This document shows, piece after piece, positions 23,440-35,103 of a stretch of 64,000 nucleotides of DNA. The translations under genes were made by a program, and so were the position numbers. Position 1 is the first letter of the stretch. The number at the start of each line of letters is the position of its first letter. The notes under the pieces are model-generated. The model saw only the letters and a list, made by a program, of their open reading frames with translations. It did not search any database and was not told where the DNA came from. The stretch comes from Heterostelium multicystogenum. Taxonomy: Eukaryota > Evosea > Eumycetozoa > Acytosteliales > Acytosteliaceae. The DNA lies in the NCBI GenBank assembly GCA_003667245.1, contig RCNN01000101.1:1-64000 (forward strand). The letters run 5' to 3'.

Positions 23440-24621
23440 ATGAGCGAATCATTTACTTCATCTACCTTCAACTCGGAAGAACCATATAGAAAGTATTTAG
23501 CTAGAATGTTGAAAAAAGAGTATGAGATCTCAGAAAGCATCCAGCTGGTAAATGGAATATGTTATTTCATGTTCCTGCTGGGTGTAGGAATCATAGGATG
23601 GTTGGCAGTCAGATCGATTATGAAACTTAAATTATTCTATACCTTCCGTTTGGTAATATTTTATAGTGTATTGGTCGGAGTATTTTGTAAGTAGTAACAA
23701 CGTGTTGTAAATCAATTAATTATACTTAATGGGATTATAAATATTAATAAAATTAACCCTACAGTTAGATATATTTATATAACACTGGTCGATGTAATGG
23801 TGTTTGAGGAGCCTACCTCCTATAGACTTAGCAAAGTACTACTGTGCTGCTTTTTATTATCCAGATTGCTAATGTACTCATCTTACAGTCTGCTGCTTCT
23901 GCTATGGGTCAGACTCTATGAGAATGTATTCAAAGTAAAAGAAGCCATCTTCACCCTGAAGCACTATGGAACTTATATTTTGATTTTAATCCATTTGGTA
24001 TTCTTGGCAATTTTCATTCCAATTCTTGCGTATAATGATGAGAGTGAAATGTACGCTTTGTTCTATGGACAAATTTACATTATTTTTATGATTATATATG
24101 CAGGTCTTCTTGGATTGGGATTTACTATTTATGGATTCCTATTATGGAGAAATTCTAGGAACACTGGAAAAGTAACTCTCAACAACAGAGTAAGTATTTT
24201 TTATCGAAGAGAATCAATTGGTAATTCTGATCCTAACATTCTTTTTCAATAGATCCTTATCATGTCAGGTGTTCTATTTACCTTCATTACATTTTTAGAT
24301 GTTTATTTAATTTATTCTTATGTAAATATTGGCGAATCGGACAATTTCCCAATTTACAGAGCACTTGACACCTCTAGTTTCATTATATTGATGGTGGGCA
24401 TTTCCATTCTACTAAGTAGAAACCCAGCCACCCGAAACAAAGGAAACAGCTCTGATTCCACCGACACCCACAAATCCAAAGAAATGAAAAAAGTAACTCA
24501 AAACAACAACCTCAACCACAACAACAACAACTGCAGCAGTGGTGACGGTGTATATTCAAGCTCCAACAACGAACAAGTTTCTATCGATATTGAAAACTCG
24601 AATGGTGATGGTGAAAACTAA
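23440..24621 (+). CDS. Seven-transmembrane TOM1/GPR137-like protein, copy 2
   Basis: Exons 23440-23686, 23765-24189 and 24253-24621; all junctions are GT-AG and the frame is unbroken. It encodes about 346 residues with seven hydrophobic segments, the signature LLLLLWVRLYENVFKVKEA, the shared segment LIHLVFLAIFIPI, and a polar C-terminal tail with Asn runs and SSGDG (cf. the same motif in copy 1). Intron positions and sequence show it arose with copy 1 by tandem duplication. Orientation of the tail (probably cytosolic) is inferred. An AATAAA lies just after the stop. Confidence 0.72.
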
Positions 24622-25060
24622 ATAAAAATCGACCACCAACATCACTTTTGAATTAAAAGTTTTAAAATAAACATGATGTGTATAATTTTTTTGTAAAAAG
24701 AATTCCAGTTCATTAAATTAATGAATTTCTGATCATTTGTAACATTGAGCAAATCAAAAAACTGTCCATTCCCTGCTAATTTTACAATATATGATTTCTA
24801 TTTTGGTAAAAATTTAACTTTCATTTTGGAAATTTGCAAATGGAAGCATTCTTCTGCAGAATACAAGAAGAAGCAGAACTAGCTTCCATTGAGTTTAAGT
24901 TTTTCACTAGTTTTGGAACTACCCAGACTAGACTATTTAAAGATCATGATTGGCATAACTACTATTCATCTCAAAATTAGATTCAAAAACACATTTAAAT
25001 TAAATTAGGTTAAAAATATCTAAATATAACTACTACTAAATAATAATATATACTTACAGA
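24622..25060. other. Intergenic
   Basis: 439 bp. It ends in CTTACAG just before the GST ATG, which could be the acceptor of an untranslated leader intron. Confidence 0.4.
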
Positions 25061-25660
25061 ATGTCTCAACCAACTTTATACTATTTTGATGCCAGAGCTC
25101 GTGCTGAAACTTCTCGTTTCATTCTCAAGTTGAAGGGTGTTTCTTTCAACGATGTCAGAGTCAAGGAATTGACCCCAGAGTTGAGAGCCAAGGCAAACTT
25201 TGGTCAACTTCCATTCTATGAAGACCAAAACATCAACTTGTCTCAATCATTAGCCATTGAAGCCTACTTGGCTGAGGTACATGGATTGGCTGGTGATACT
25301 GCTGCTGAACGTGCTTTGATTAGCCAATATGTACACGCCACTCAAGATGTCTACAACCCATACTTTGCCGCAAACACTGATGCTGCCAACTTAAAATTCA
25401 AGGTTGAGACTGCTCCAAAGTTTTTAACTCGTTTCGAGCAACACTTGAAGGCTGCCGGTGGTGAGCACTTTGTTGGTAACAGAATGACCTATGCCGATGT
25501 CTCTGTCTTTGCTTTGTTGGACTACTTCCATCAACAAACCCACAATAATCTCCTTGAAGTTTTGGCGCCATTCACCACTTTACAGAAATTCTACGACAAG
25601 ATTGCAGCCATCCCATCGATTGCTGAATATATTCAAAATAGACCAAAGACCAGACTATAA
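25061..25660 (+). CDS. Glutathione S-transferase, sigma-like
   Basis: Intact 199-residue single exon with full-length GST architecture. The N-terminal thioredoxin fold has the catalytic Tyr in LYYFDARARAE (about residues 6-16). The glutathione site has GQLPFYED (cis-Pro, about residue 51) and LSQSLAIEAYLAE (the SNAIL/TRAIL-type motif, about 60-72). The C-terminal helical domain includes NRMTYADVSVFALLDY, with the conserved N-capping box and Asp. It would conjugate or isomerise glutathione adducts in the cytosol. The clean frame and strong codon usage suggest good expression. It is convergent with the ALDH gene 129 bp downstream. Confidence 0.93.
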   Translation: MSQPTLYYFDARARAETSRFILKLKGVSFNDVRVKELTPELRAKANFGQLPFYEDQNINLSQSLAIEAYLAEVHGLAGDTAAERALISQYVHATQDVYNPYFAANTDAANLKFKVETAPKFLTRFEQHLKAAGGEHFVGNRMTYADVSVFALLDYFHQQTHNNLLEVLAPFTTLQKFYDKIAAIPSIAEYIQNRPKTRL

Positions 25661-25705
25661 ATACATTATATTTAAACTCATTAATTTATTACACCGATTC
25701 TATCA

Positions 25706-25711
25706 AATAAA
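25706..25711 (+). terminator. Polyadenylation signal AATAAA for the GST gene
   Basis: Canonical hexamer 46 bp after the GST stop, in the spacer to the convergent ALDH gene. Confidence 0.6.
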
Positions 25712-25789
25712 ACTTTAGAGTCGTCTAATTGTACTACTTAAACAAAATACAAAGGTTTATATTTGAAAGGCTTGAACCAATTTAATTCT

Positions 25790-27660
25790 TTACATTAACA
25801 ATTTTGGATTTCTAATTGCTTGAGATGTGAAGCTGATGGCGGCCTTAACCTTGTTGAAGAATCCACCTTGGTAGATCATAAAGATAGCTTGACGAATAAT
25901 TCCAACTGCAGCTGGGTCGATTGGGTAACGAATTAGACGAGGTACTGGTGTCTTGATACCGAAACGATCGGTCAAAACAGAAACCTCACGTGAGAATCCA
26001 CGAAGACCCTCTGGTCCGTTGAATCTTCCGAAACCAGACTCCTTGCATCCACCGAATGGTAGATCTTGAACCAAGTAAGATGCACCATAGTCGTTAATGG
26101 TCAACATACCAGTTTGAACACGCTTACCAATACGCTCGGCACGTGACAAGTCAGAGGTCAAGATACTGCAACCCAAACCAAAGGCGGTTCCATTGACCAT
26201 ACGTACCAAATCTTCTTCTGAACTGAATTTGACGAGAGTAGCTACTGGACCGAATGCCTCTTCGTTGAAGATAGTCATTTTCTCGGTGACGTTGGTGAGA
26301 ACGGTTGGCATGAAGAAGTGTCCGACCTTGTGCTCTGGATGACGTTTTCCACCAGCAAGACAGGTAGCACCCTCCTTAATGGCAGTATTGACGAGATGCT
26401 CGACCTTGTCGACTTGAGCTGGCATAGTCATTGATCCGAAATCTACTTGTCCTGATTCGGGTGGACCTTGTTTCAAAGAGTTGATCAAATCGGCCAAAGA
26501 CTTGGCAAACTTGTCATAAATACGTTCGTGTACAAAGACACGCTCTGAAGAGATACAGTTTTGACCTAAATTGATGAAGCATCCACGTTGGACAATACCC
26601 AATGCCCAGTCGAGATCGACGTCATCGAATACAATCATTGGATCCTTACCACCGAGCTCCAAAATGACTGGGGTCAAATTGTCACTGGCGGCCTTCATGA
26701 CACGCTTACCAGTGGCTGGTGAACCAATGAACAAGATCTTGTCGACACCACTTCTGACGAGAGCCTCTCCGGTCTCACCCATACCTGGAAGCAATTGAAT
26801 CAAGTCTGGGTTGTGTCCACGCTTGGCAAGAACCTCACGGATCAACTCCTCAAAAAGAACCTTTGAGTAGGTTGACCACTCAGAAACTTTAACTAAAGCT
26901 GCATTTCCTGCAAAAATAGCAGCGGCAGCAGCTGAAATGATACTGTGGACTGGGTAGTTCCATGGAATGATGATACCAATAACACCGAGTGGATGGTACT
27001 CCAAACGAGCTGATTTAGTACCCATCAACATTGGAACACGTCTTTGTTGAGTCTTGAGTGCGTCCTCACCATAGTTGATCAAATATCTCAATTTCTCGCA
27101 ACTTGTCAAAATTTCTCCAAAAGTTGCTTCGAATCCTGTATTGGTGTTTCAAATTAGTATTCAGGTGATTCAAAGGATGAAGGATGAAGATCCAACTTAC
27201 TTGTTTTACCAGTGTCTCTCATTGAGGATTCAACGATTTCCTTTTCATACTTGATGAACATGTCAATGAAATCCTGCAAGACTTGCTTACGCTCGGCGAA
27301 GGAAGTCTCGGCCCACTCTGCTTGGGCGACACGAGCAGCCTCCAAAGTCTTCTTGACTTCGTCAGCCTTCAATGCCTTGACGGTTCCCATGAGCTTTCCA
27401 GTGGCTGGGTTGACGCACTCGATGGTGGGACCGGTTCCCTTTGAAGCTGGCGAGACACCAACTGGACGAGCAGCACGCTTTGGAACACGAGCTGACGATC
27501 CAAACAACCAACGAACTACCACAATGACAATGATGGTGCTCAAAGTCCATGACAAGTAAAAAGTGGCATTCTTGAAACCGATGATATTATCATAGGTGTT
27601 GACGTCGACACCAAAAGTCGATTGAACTGATTCTTCAAATCTATTGACAAAGTTATCCAT
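25790..27660 (-). CDS. Membrane aldehyde dehydrogenase, ALDH22/MSC7-like
   Basis: Two exons (27660-27201 and 27135-25790) joined by a GT-AG intron encode 601 residues with an unbroken frame. A hydrophobic anchor, LSWTLSTIIVIVVVRWLF, lies near residues 34-51. The full NAD(P)-dependent aldehyde dehydrogenase fold follows: PWNYP, FIGSPATGK nucleotide loop, catalytic Glu in VILELGGKDP (about residue 313), catalytic Cys in NLGQNCISSER (about 347), and EEAFGPV. The N-terminal anchor, length and GFGRFNGPEGLRG motif point to the ALDH22A1/yeast MSC7 branch rather than to cytosolic ALDHs. It would oxidise membrane-associated aldehydes at the ER or a related membrane; the substrate is not known. It is divergent from the sterol oxidase gene across a 741-bp spacer. 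Confidence 0.9.
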
Positions 27661-28401
27661 CTTGTCCTTCTTTAACTTTCAGCAGCAGCGCAGTAATAAT
27701 TTCTTAACCAACAATACGAAATCTTCCGTCACTCTTTCGTCACTCTTGTAGATTGCGTTTATGGAATCTTTGGAAGTACTCTCGAGTGTGGGAAATGTTT
27801 GTTTAATTGATGGACTGAACTGGACCTGATTGCAGGAAATTAAGTAAAACAAACTATGATCTGTTTGATCAAACAGTGAATGTAATTGTGATGAAGGTCA
27901 AATCACTTGGGAATGGAGGCTCTTTTTTTTGAAAAAAAATAAAAACAAATATATTTTTAAGATTTTTTTTTGGTTTCTTTAGTCTAAAGTTCAAACGAAT
28001 GATGAACAGTGTGCTTTTTTTGATGAACACAAGATGAAGTAGGGGGTCGCAACAAGTGCTCTGAATTTTTGTGATTGTTTATTTTTATTTTATTTTATTT
28101 TTTTAGGCTCCTTTTTCAAAGCTCAGTCTTCTTTTGTTTGGCAGGACAGTCATCACCAGATTGCAGTTGTTGTAAATATATACATTTAATTAGCATCTAG
28201 TAATTGTTTCATCTTGTTGTTGTTTATTTCTTTCTATATATTATTAATAGTAGATACTGTTTGAAAATTATTATATTTGAATTCGTATATCTTACCATTT
28301 CATTTCACCAGCAAGTCGTCTTGAAAAGGTTAAACTTCAAATTTACGTATTTTTAAGAGTATATTATTATTATTATCAATCAGAGAACAAATAACAACAA
28401 A
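27661..28401. other. Divergent promoter region between ALDH and sterol oxidase genes
   Basis: 741 bp with A/T runs and no reading frame. It serves two divergently transcribed lipid-related genes, so shared control is possible but not shown. Confidence 0.45.
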
Positions 28402-29328
28402 ATGATCGCTCAAATCAGAGAACAGATTTACGACTTATTCAAGTCGAGCGAGGTCCACAGCATCGCATTGTCAGATCCAAAGCCCGCCAACGCAATCGAA
28501 TTTGCCTGGCTATGGATTCTCGAAAACTATGGTGAATTCGGACTGTTCATTATATTCTATCTTTCAATGGCTTTCCTCTATGCCCTTGGAGGTATATTCT
28601 TTTATTTATGCGACAAATTCCAATGGTTTAAATCAAGAAAGATTCAAATTAAGGTACGACCAAACACAGAGCTTCATATGTTATTCCATCGATCCTAACC
28701 TCAACTTGCGGACTTCTTCTTCTTCTTCCAACAGAAATATCCATCCAGTCAAGATATTCAAAGATGTATTAATAACCTCGTTACAAACTATATTCTAATT
28801 ATTCTTCCACTCGGAATCATTTCATTCCCATTCTCGAGAATACTTGGAATGCAACACTCTCTTCCATTGCCATCGATCTGGAGATTTTTATTCGACATGT
28901 TACTCTGTTTGATTGGCGAGGATTTCTTCCACTACTGGATGCACAGATTCTTCCACACTCCATGGTTCTACAAGAACATCCACAAGGAGCACCACTACTA
29001 CACAGCACCATTTGGTTTCACAGCTTCATATGCTCACCCCGTCGAGGTAGTATTCCTTGGTCTTGCCACATTCGCACCAGCATTCATTTTGCGCCCACAT
29101 TTCATTACTTTCTACTCATGGTTCATCTTGCGTCAACTCGATGCCGTTCTCACCCACTCTGGATACGACATTGAGTTGTTCCCATTCAACCTCCTTCCAT
29201 TCTACGGTGGGGTAACCTTCCATGACTATCACCACAAGGAATTCACATGCAACTATGGATCTCGTTTCACTTGGCTCGACAAACTTCTTGGAACCTACAA
29301 AGAGAAAGCACATCCCAAAACCAATTGA
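28402..29328 (+). CDS. erg25: C4-methylsterol monooxygenase (ERG25/SMO type)
   Basis: Exons 28402-28653 and 28735-29328 flank an 81-nt GT-AG intron, giving 281 residues. The di-iron histidine boxes of the fatty-acid/sterol hydroxylase family are all present: HYWMHRFFH, HKEHHYY and FHDYHH. Hydrophobic segments lie at about residues 45-72 and around 97-110 and 125-140. The enzyme oxidises the C4 methyl groups of sterol precursors in the ER with NAD(P)H-cytochrome donors. Length matches the family (about 290). No C-terminal dilysine ER signal is seen (ends HPKTN). The intron happens to be open in another frame, so an unspliced reading would mislead. Confidence 0.92.
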
Positions 29329-29333
29329 ATAAA
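29328..29333 (+). terminator. AATAAA overlapping the sterol oxidase stop
   Basis: The hexamer begins on the last base of the TGA stop, so the 3' UTR would be very short if this signal is used. Confidence 0.45.
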
Positions 29334-29746
29334 ATAGATTGAGTAGACCCACCTGGCTATTCTTTCTTTTTTTTTTATGTTATAACTATTTTGCCAAAAC
29401 AAACATGTAGACGACACACCATCATAAATACATACACATAACATAAAAGAGATAAGTTAAACCATTATCTCTTTTGAAGTTCTCCTCAAATTTCTGATCA
29501 CAAAATTACTTGATAGTGGGGTGGTGGGTTCATTAATTAATTAGGGATCAGTTTATTACTGGTTTTGGATTAGGTCCTTTGCTTTGCTTTACTTGCTAGT
29601 TGTTTGCTTTTTAATTTTTTTGCTAATTATGAGCTGGTAATTCTTTAAGTTATAAACAGACTGAACCTATCAATCAAAGATTAAACGACGGATAAATTGA
29701 TTGTTTGATTTATTTAGTCTTAGTGTTGTCACCTAATCAAGCAATA
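29329..29746. other. Intergenic
   Basis: 418 bp, AT-rich, no feature recognised beyond the upstream gene's polyadenylation signal. Confidence 0.45.
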
Positions 29747-31298
29747 ATGAAAAGAGTAGTAGTCACAGGGTTGGGTATGCTAACACCCTTTGGTAGAGGA
29801 GTGGCACATAATTGGAAGAGATTGGTTGATTCCAACTGTGCTATCGCACCTCTAATCTTTGAGGATTTTAAAGATATTCCAAGTAAAGTTGCTGCTCGGG
29901 TACCAAGAGGTACAGAACACTCCTATCAGTTCAATGATGCATTAGTACCACAACAAGTAATAATCAACCAACTGATTGACTGATGATATTGTTAATCATA
30001 TTTGAATGGACTGTTTACTAATCGATATGATAATCCTTCTTCATCATTAATATTTATTATAAAATACAATGTAATAATTGTAAAGGTTAGATCAGGATGT
30101 AGTGATTTCATAAAGTATGCAATAATAGCCTCACAAGATGCTCTACAAGATTCAAAATTAGATATCCCTTCTAATGAATCACTACAAGAAAGAACTGTAA
30201 TGTTTAGCAACATCAATTTGTTATTATTATTATTATAAGCATATTAATCATTTATTTACTTGAAGGGAGTATATATAGGTAGCGGTGTAGGTGCTTTGGG
30301 GGAGATTACAGATGCACAAGACAAGATAAAGACACAGGTAGGTAGGTTATTTATTGATACTTTGTTCTATTATTAATTCTACGCGTTGCAATTGCAATGT
30401 ACTTAGGGAATTAACAAGGTTAGTGCGTACTTTGTCCCAAGGATTTTGGTGAACGAAGCATCTGGAATAGTGAGTATGCTCAATAAGATCAAAGGTCCAA
30501 ATCTTTCGGTTGTATCTGCCTGTGCTACTGGTGCACATGCCATCGGTGAGTCATTTAGAAAGATAAAGTATGGTGAGGTGGATGTTATGGTATGTGGAGG
30601 TAGCGAAGCATCCATCACCCCGTTGTCTATGATTGGATTCTCCCGAATGAAGGCGCTCTCAACAAAATACAACAACAGCCCCACAGAATCAAGTAGACCG
30701 TTCGATGAGGGAAGAGATGGATTTGTCATAGGAGAAGGTGCTGGAATTCTTGTGCTCGAAGAGCTCGAGCATGCGTTGGCGCGTTCAGCACACATATATT
30801 GTGAAGTAGTGGGCTACGGCGCAAGTGGAGACGCACATCATATTTTCAGCACCGCAGCCAGATGGCGAGGGAGCAAAGCGCTCTATGTCACTTGCAATCA
30901 AAGAAGCAGCAATTACGAATCCACTGGCAGAGATCGAGTACGTTAATGCGCACTCAACTTCAACACCGATGGGTGATGCAATAGAATGTAAAGCAGTAAT
31001 TGACATCTTTGGAATCGACAGCAACAAGCAAAGTAGTCTTGCGATGACCTCTAACAAATGTGCAATTGGACATCTACTTGGTGCTGCCGGTAGTGTAGAG
31101 TCCATTTACTCCATTCTTTCTTTGAACAACAACCTTATCCCGCCAAACCTCAATCTGACACAACCCACTCCACAATCAGCTGGCATTAACTTGGTAGCAA
31201 AGCAGCCACTACAGAAATCAATCAACAATGTCTTAAAGAATTCTTTTGGATTTGGTGGAACCAACGCAACCTTGATATTTAGAAAATACAAACAATAA
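29747..31298 (+). CDS. Beta-ketoacyl-ACP synthase (FabF/OXSM type)
   Basis: Exons 29747-29956, 30086-30196, 30266-30337 and 30407-31298, each bounded by GT-AG and phase 0, encode about 427 residues. It is a stand-alone type II condensing enzyme. The N-terminus [13 protein letters not shown] is the family start. The catalytic Cys is in [13 protein letters not shown], and the two His are in [11 protein letters not shown] and [13 protein letters not shown]. The ending [14 protein letters not shown] is typical. Eukaryotic homologues elongate acyl-ACP in mitochondria, supplying lipoate precursors. No clear transit peptide precedes the first strand, so an upstream exon may be missed or targeting may be internal. 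One break in a TTTT run near 30845, within [13 protein letters not shown], is repaired by removing one T. Confidence 0.9.
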
Positions 31299-31506
31299 TT
31301 ACAAAATTGATAGTATACCAAATTTGTAACCAAACAACAAACAACAACAACAACAACTGTCTTCCAATAACCTAAAGAAGCATTAATTAAACATCAACTG
31401 TAACCGCCAATAACAACAATAATAACCAGTCAACCTATACTACAAGCAATTCAATCTAATTCACACCACTATATTGAAATCTAATATAGACATCATAAAC
31501 TCTAGA

Positions 31507-31671
31507 ATGTATTCCATTACTTTTCCATTAAATCAATACCAATACCTATGTTTGGTATTGTTTACCTTATTTGTAATAGTCGTGTTGAATTTGATTAATT
31601 TAAATTGCTTAAAAAGGATTGAAACTCAACTGCCGTCAGCTCCACAAATGCAAATTAAAGAATTAATTTGA
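31507..31671 (+). CDS. Possible 54-residue single-pass membrane peptide
   Basis: The frame starts at ATG 31507 (MYSITFPLNQYQY), contains a strong membrane segment LCLVLFTLFVIVVLNLINL, and has a basic then polar tail (CLKRIETQLPSAPQMQIKEL). Composition is more protein-like than other small frames nearby, with Pro, Gln, Cys and charged residues placed outside the membrane span. It lies 208 bp after the ketoacyl synthase stop on the same strand. I recognise no family. It could be a genuine micropeptide, the last exon of something else, or chance. Confidence 0.35.
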   Translation: MYSITFPLNQYQYLCLVLFTLFVIVVLNLINLNCLKRIETQLPSAPQMQIKELI

Positions 31672-34600
31672 TTGAATGTTGATGGTTCACCTGATGAATT
31701 GAGGTGAGACAATTGTTGGAGAAGACAACTGTGTGTGCTGATAAGAGATTGATCTATTGACAAGGCAGTTGTCACAACAACCATCAGTTTTACCCCCAAA
31801 CTTTGGTGTGTCATGTTGACTGAATGTTTTACTATTGGGGTGAACGGGGAAAGATGAAACTCATCTGATTTTTTAGATAAAATTTATAGTTTAAAATACA
31901 ATTTTGCGAGATTTGGTGAAAGATAGATTGATTGCACCGCCCACTCCTCATTCTTTGAATGATCAACAACAATCAAGCATGTTGATAAAAGTTTATGTTA
32001 ACATAACTGGTGTGATGAAATATCAACTCTATATCTACGAAAAGCACAAGTCCAAATAGGGTATTGTAAAACTTGATAAAATTACTAAAATAGGAAATAT
32101 TCAACAGGCAGTCATTGTATTGTTATGATTGCACATCCCTTAGTTACTCAATTGAATCATGTCGGTCTTGGTTTTTAGTTTTTTTATTTGGGTTTTTGTC
32201 TAGAACTTGGTTGATTGGTCTGCACTAATTTGATGAACTGGAGTAGTAGGCTGTTCTATTAATTGTACCCACTCTCCTGGTAGACAATCAAGAAAGAAGC
32301 CATCAATGCAAAGATAAATAATCCACATCTCTAAATTAGGTAGATTTTCTCAAGTGTTTGATGGTTGTTGTTTTTGTAATGAATTAAATTTAATTTTTTA
32401 TGGTTACAAACTGTTTACTACAACAACCAAATTAATCATCAATAACTTATTTATTGATGACCTAATTGGACATTAAATTTTGATTTGACATGATTGATTT
32501 AAAATATACTATTAGTCTTTTAGAATAAATAAATAATTATTAATTATTTATTTACATTAATATTTCATTCAACTTAGAACTACACTTTCTTGCACATCGC
32601 ATCTCAAGCTTTGGTGTACTGTATTTAATAAGTTCACATCAAATACATTATTACAACACTTTGTACATACATACATACATACATACATTATAATTATCAG
32701 CACATTCAATCATCTGTTGATTCAAATTTGATGATCAAATTACGGTTGCCATAAAAATCAAAAATTGTAGAGAGTAAGTTAGATGACTAAAGGATAAAAA
32801 ATCATTATTTTTTGCAACCTGATTGTCTATTACAATTGCTTCACTAAGATAAATGAACAAGTGTAAATAAACTCGATATAGAAAATTATCATCTGATTAT
32901 TTATTTATGTGTTATTATTATTCAGTGGCTTCTATTGGATGGCCATATATTCAGATGTTTAATATCTGTCCAAGTGGTATTCCACAACATCAACAACTGG
33001 AATAAATTTCAGTTCCCACCTCCAGTTCCACTTGTCTCCACAACCACTCATTTTATCACATTTCAGCATCTAATTTTACAATGATCAAATAGGATATTCT
33101 GTTATTTTTATCCATATTAGTTATCGACTCTTTTGGTTGTGCAGATTATACTGATTATGGTATTAATGAAAATAGCCATATTTAGTGTACACTGACATCA
33201 ATGCATTATTATGGCGTACTTACTTGTAGCGGTGTTATTCTATAATGGTAACATAAATGATGCCAATGTTTATCAGTAAAAAAATGAAGTAGTAATTGTT
33301 GTTATCAACTTCTTCTATAACTATTCATTCTTTATTTACTGAGTGGTGTTGGTGTAAATGTAAACATATAATCTATCTCGAATCACCAAAATAGGTATGG
33401 CACAACCATTCCGGGATATATTATTCAATGTATCTCTATCTCAATTTTATAGTTGACTTGAAATACCACCAACTCACGACCAGCACCACATCTAATTTAG
33501 TAGATACCACACCACTGGTGGATATCAACAACAACAACTAGAATACTGGTGGTAAGTGTTAACTGTAATAATAACATCATATTAATTCCTTATTCGCTAG
33601 TTTGGTTGTATACAACCATTCATTCCTTAAACACATTATCAGATAACCACCATAAACCTAATGATATATAATAATGAAATAGTGTTGTATATTTATATAT
33701 TGATTTTATTGTTCTAATAATGTTAAAGTTGTTGGTTTTATTGGTACTGATATTAATAGCTACCACACCCCTTTGGGAGCAAACTACTACCATTCCTCTC
33801 ATATTAGTCTCATACACCATTGTCAAAAGATATTGAGAAAGACGACGACGGTGATGCTACTGATGATGATGATGATAGTAGTAGTAATTAACCTATTGTA
33901 AAGAATATTGTATTTGCGAAAATTAATAAATTCACAACAACATAACAAGCTGTGCGCTCTGGAACACAGTACCACTCACTCCCCCAACCACACCAAATAG
34001 TTTATACATATATAGTTATTATTTATAACACTCAGCACATTGACAAAAAAAGAAATGTTGCTGTTATGGTGAAAAGTAATAGTTGGAGTTGGGTGTTATC
34101 AGTGAGTGACTGTGGGGTGTTGTTTGTCTGTTGGTCTGTCTATCTGTTGGTCTGCTGTCAGGTGTTGATAATTAATTACTCCACTCTACTAGAGGATCGG
34201 AAAGATATATTAACTCAATATGATTTGTTGATTTCCTTTTTCAAGCATCAGCATCAGCATCAACAACAGCCATTTTAACAAGATAAACACAACGCACTAT
34301 ATAAGCAAACATTGATTCATTCATTTCAATTTTATGTTGTTTACTATATTATATTTCATTATAATTTTTTTATTCTTTAATTTAATAATTATATTTTCAC
34401 CTATTCCAAAAACAAAGGATTCAAGTTTTATTATTAGGGTTGAAATTGTTGTTGTTTGGACTGTCTGTTGTCTTTTGTCTACTGACACATCTATTCTGTC
34501 GACAATCTCTAATAGTACCTAGACATAAAACAGCAATAAATATTTGTAGTAGGATTAATAATAATCACAAAAATTATATTAACATAAATAATATCAATAA

Positions 34601-35103
34601 TAAAATAATAATAGTAATTAATAGTATTTAGTAATGTTATGAGTCTTTTTGTCTTCTTCTCCCAGATACAATATTAATTTACTGCATTGTTTTGAAACAA
34701 GTAAGCAAACAAAAATACCAAACTAATTGGTTTAAAGTATATTTCTTTAGCACACTATTCGTATTTGTTCTTGGTATTACTATTTATATAACTATTCATT
34801 CAAAAATAACAATATACTTGTCTTTGATGCAATAGTAATTATTCATAATTACATTAGTCCATCCGTCTATTATTAATGTTGTATCTATTGGATTTCTTTT
34901 CCTTACCACTATCAATTCAAATTATCCAATAGCATTTCTATCTAATAATTATTTTATTTTGTTATATTATATTCGAATTCATTTTCAACTCATTATTAAT
35001 TCAATTATTTCAATTTAATTTAGTTAGTATCAATAGCAAACAAGTAGAAACAGAAAAAAATAACTATAAATAATTATATTTAATATAGTTTTTATTTATA
35101 AAA
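31672..35103. other. 3.4-kb gene-poor region
   Basis: AT-rich with an ACAT microsatellite near 32665, GAT/TAG runs near 33860 and long stretches without open frames. Small frames at 33952-34278 and 34334-34631 are hydrophobic or low-complexity and lack introns or known motifs, so they are not accepted. Confidence 0.5.
32664..32689. repeat. ACAT tetranucleotide microsatellite
   Basis: About six tandem ACAT units in non-coding DNA. Confidence 0.85.

Noticed and set aside
33952..34631. Three small frames in the 31.7-35.1 kb gap
   Set aside because: Hydrophobic or Asn/Ile-rich by virtue of base composition, overlapping in several frames, with no start context, introns or motifs.
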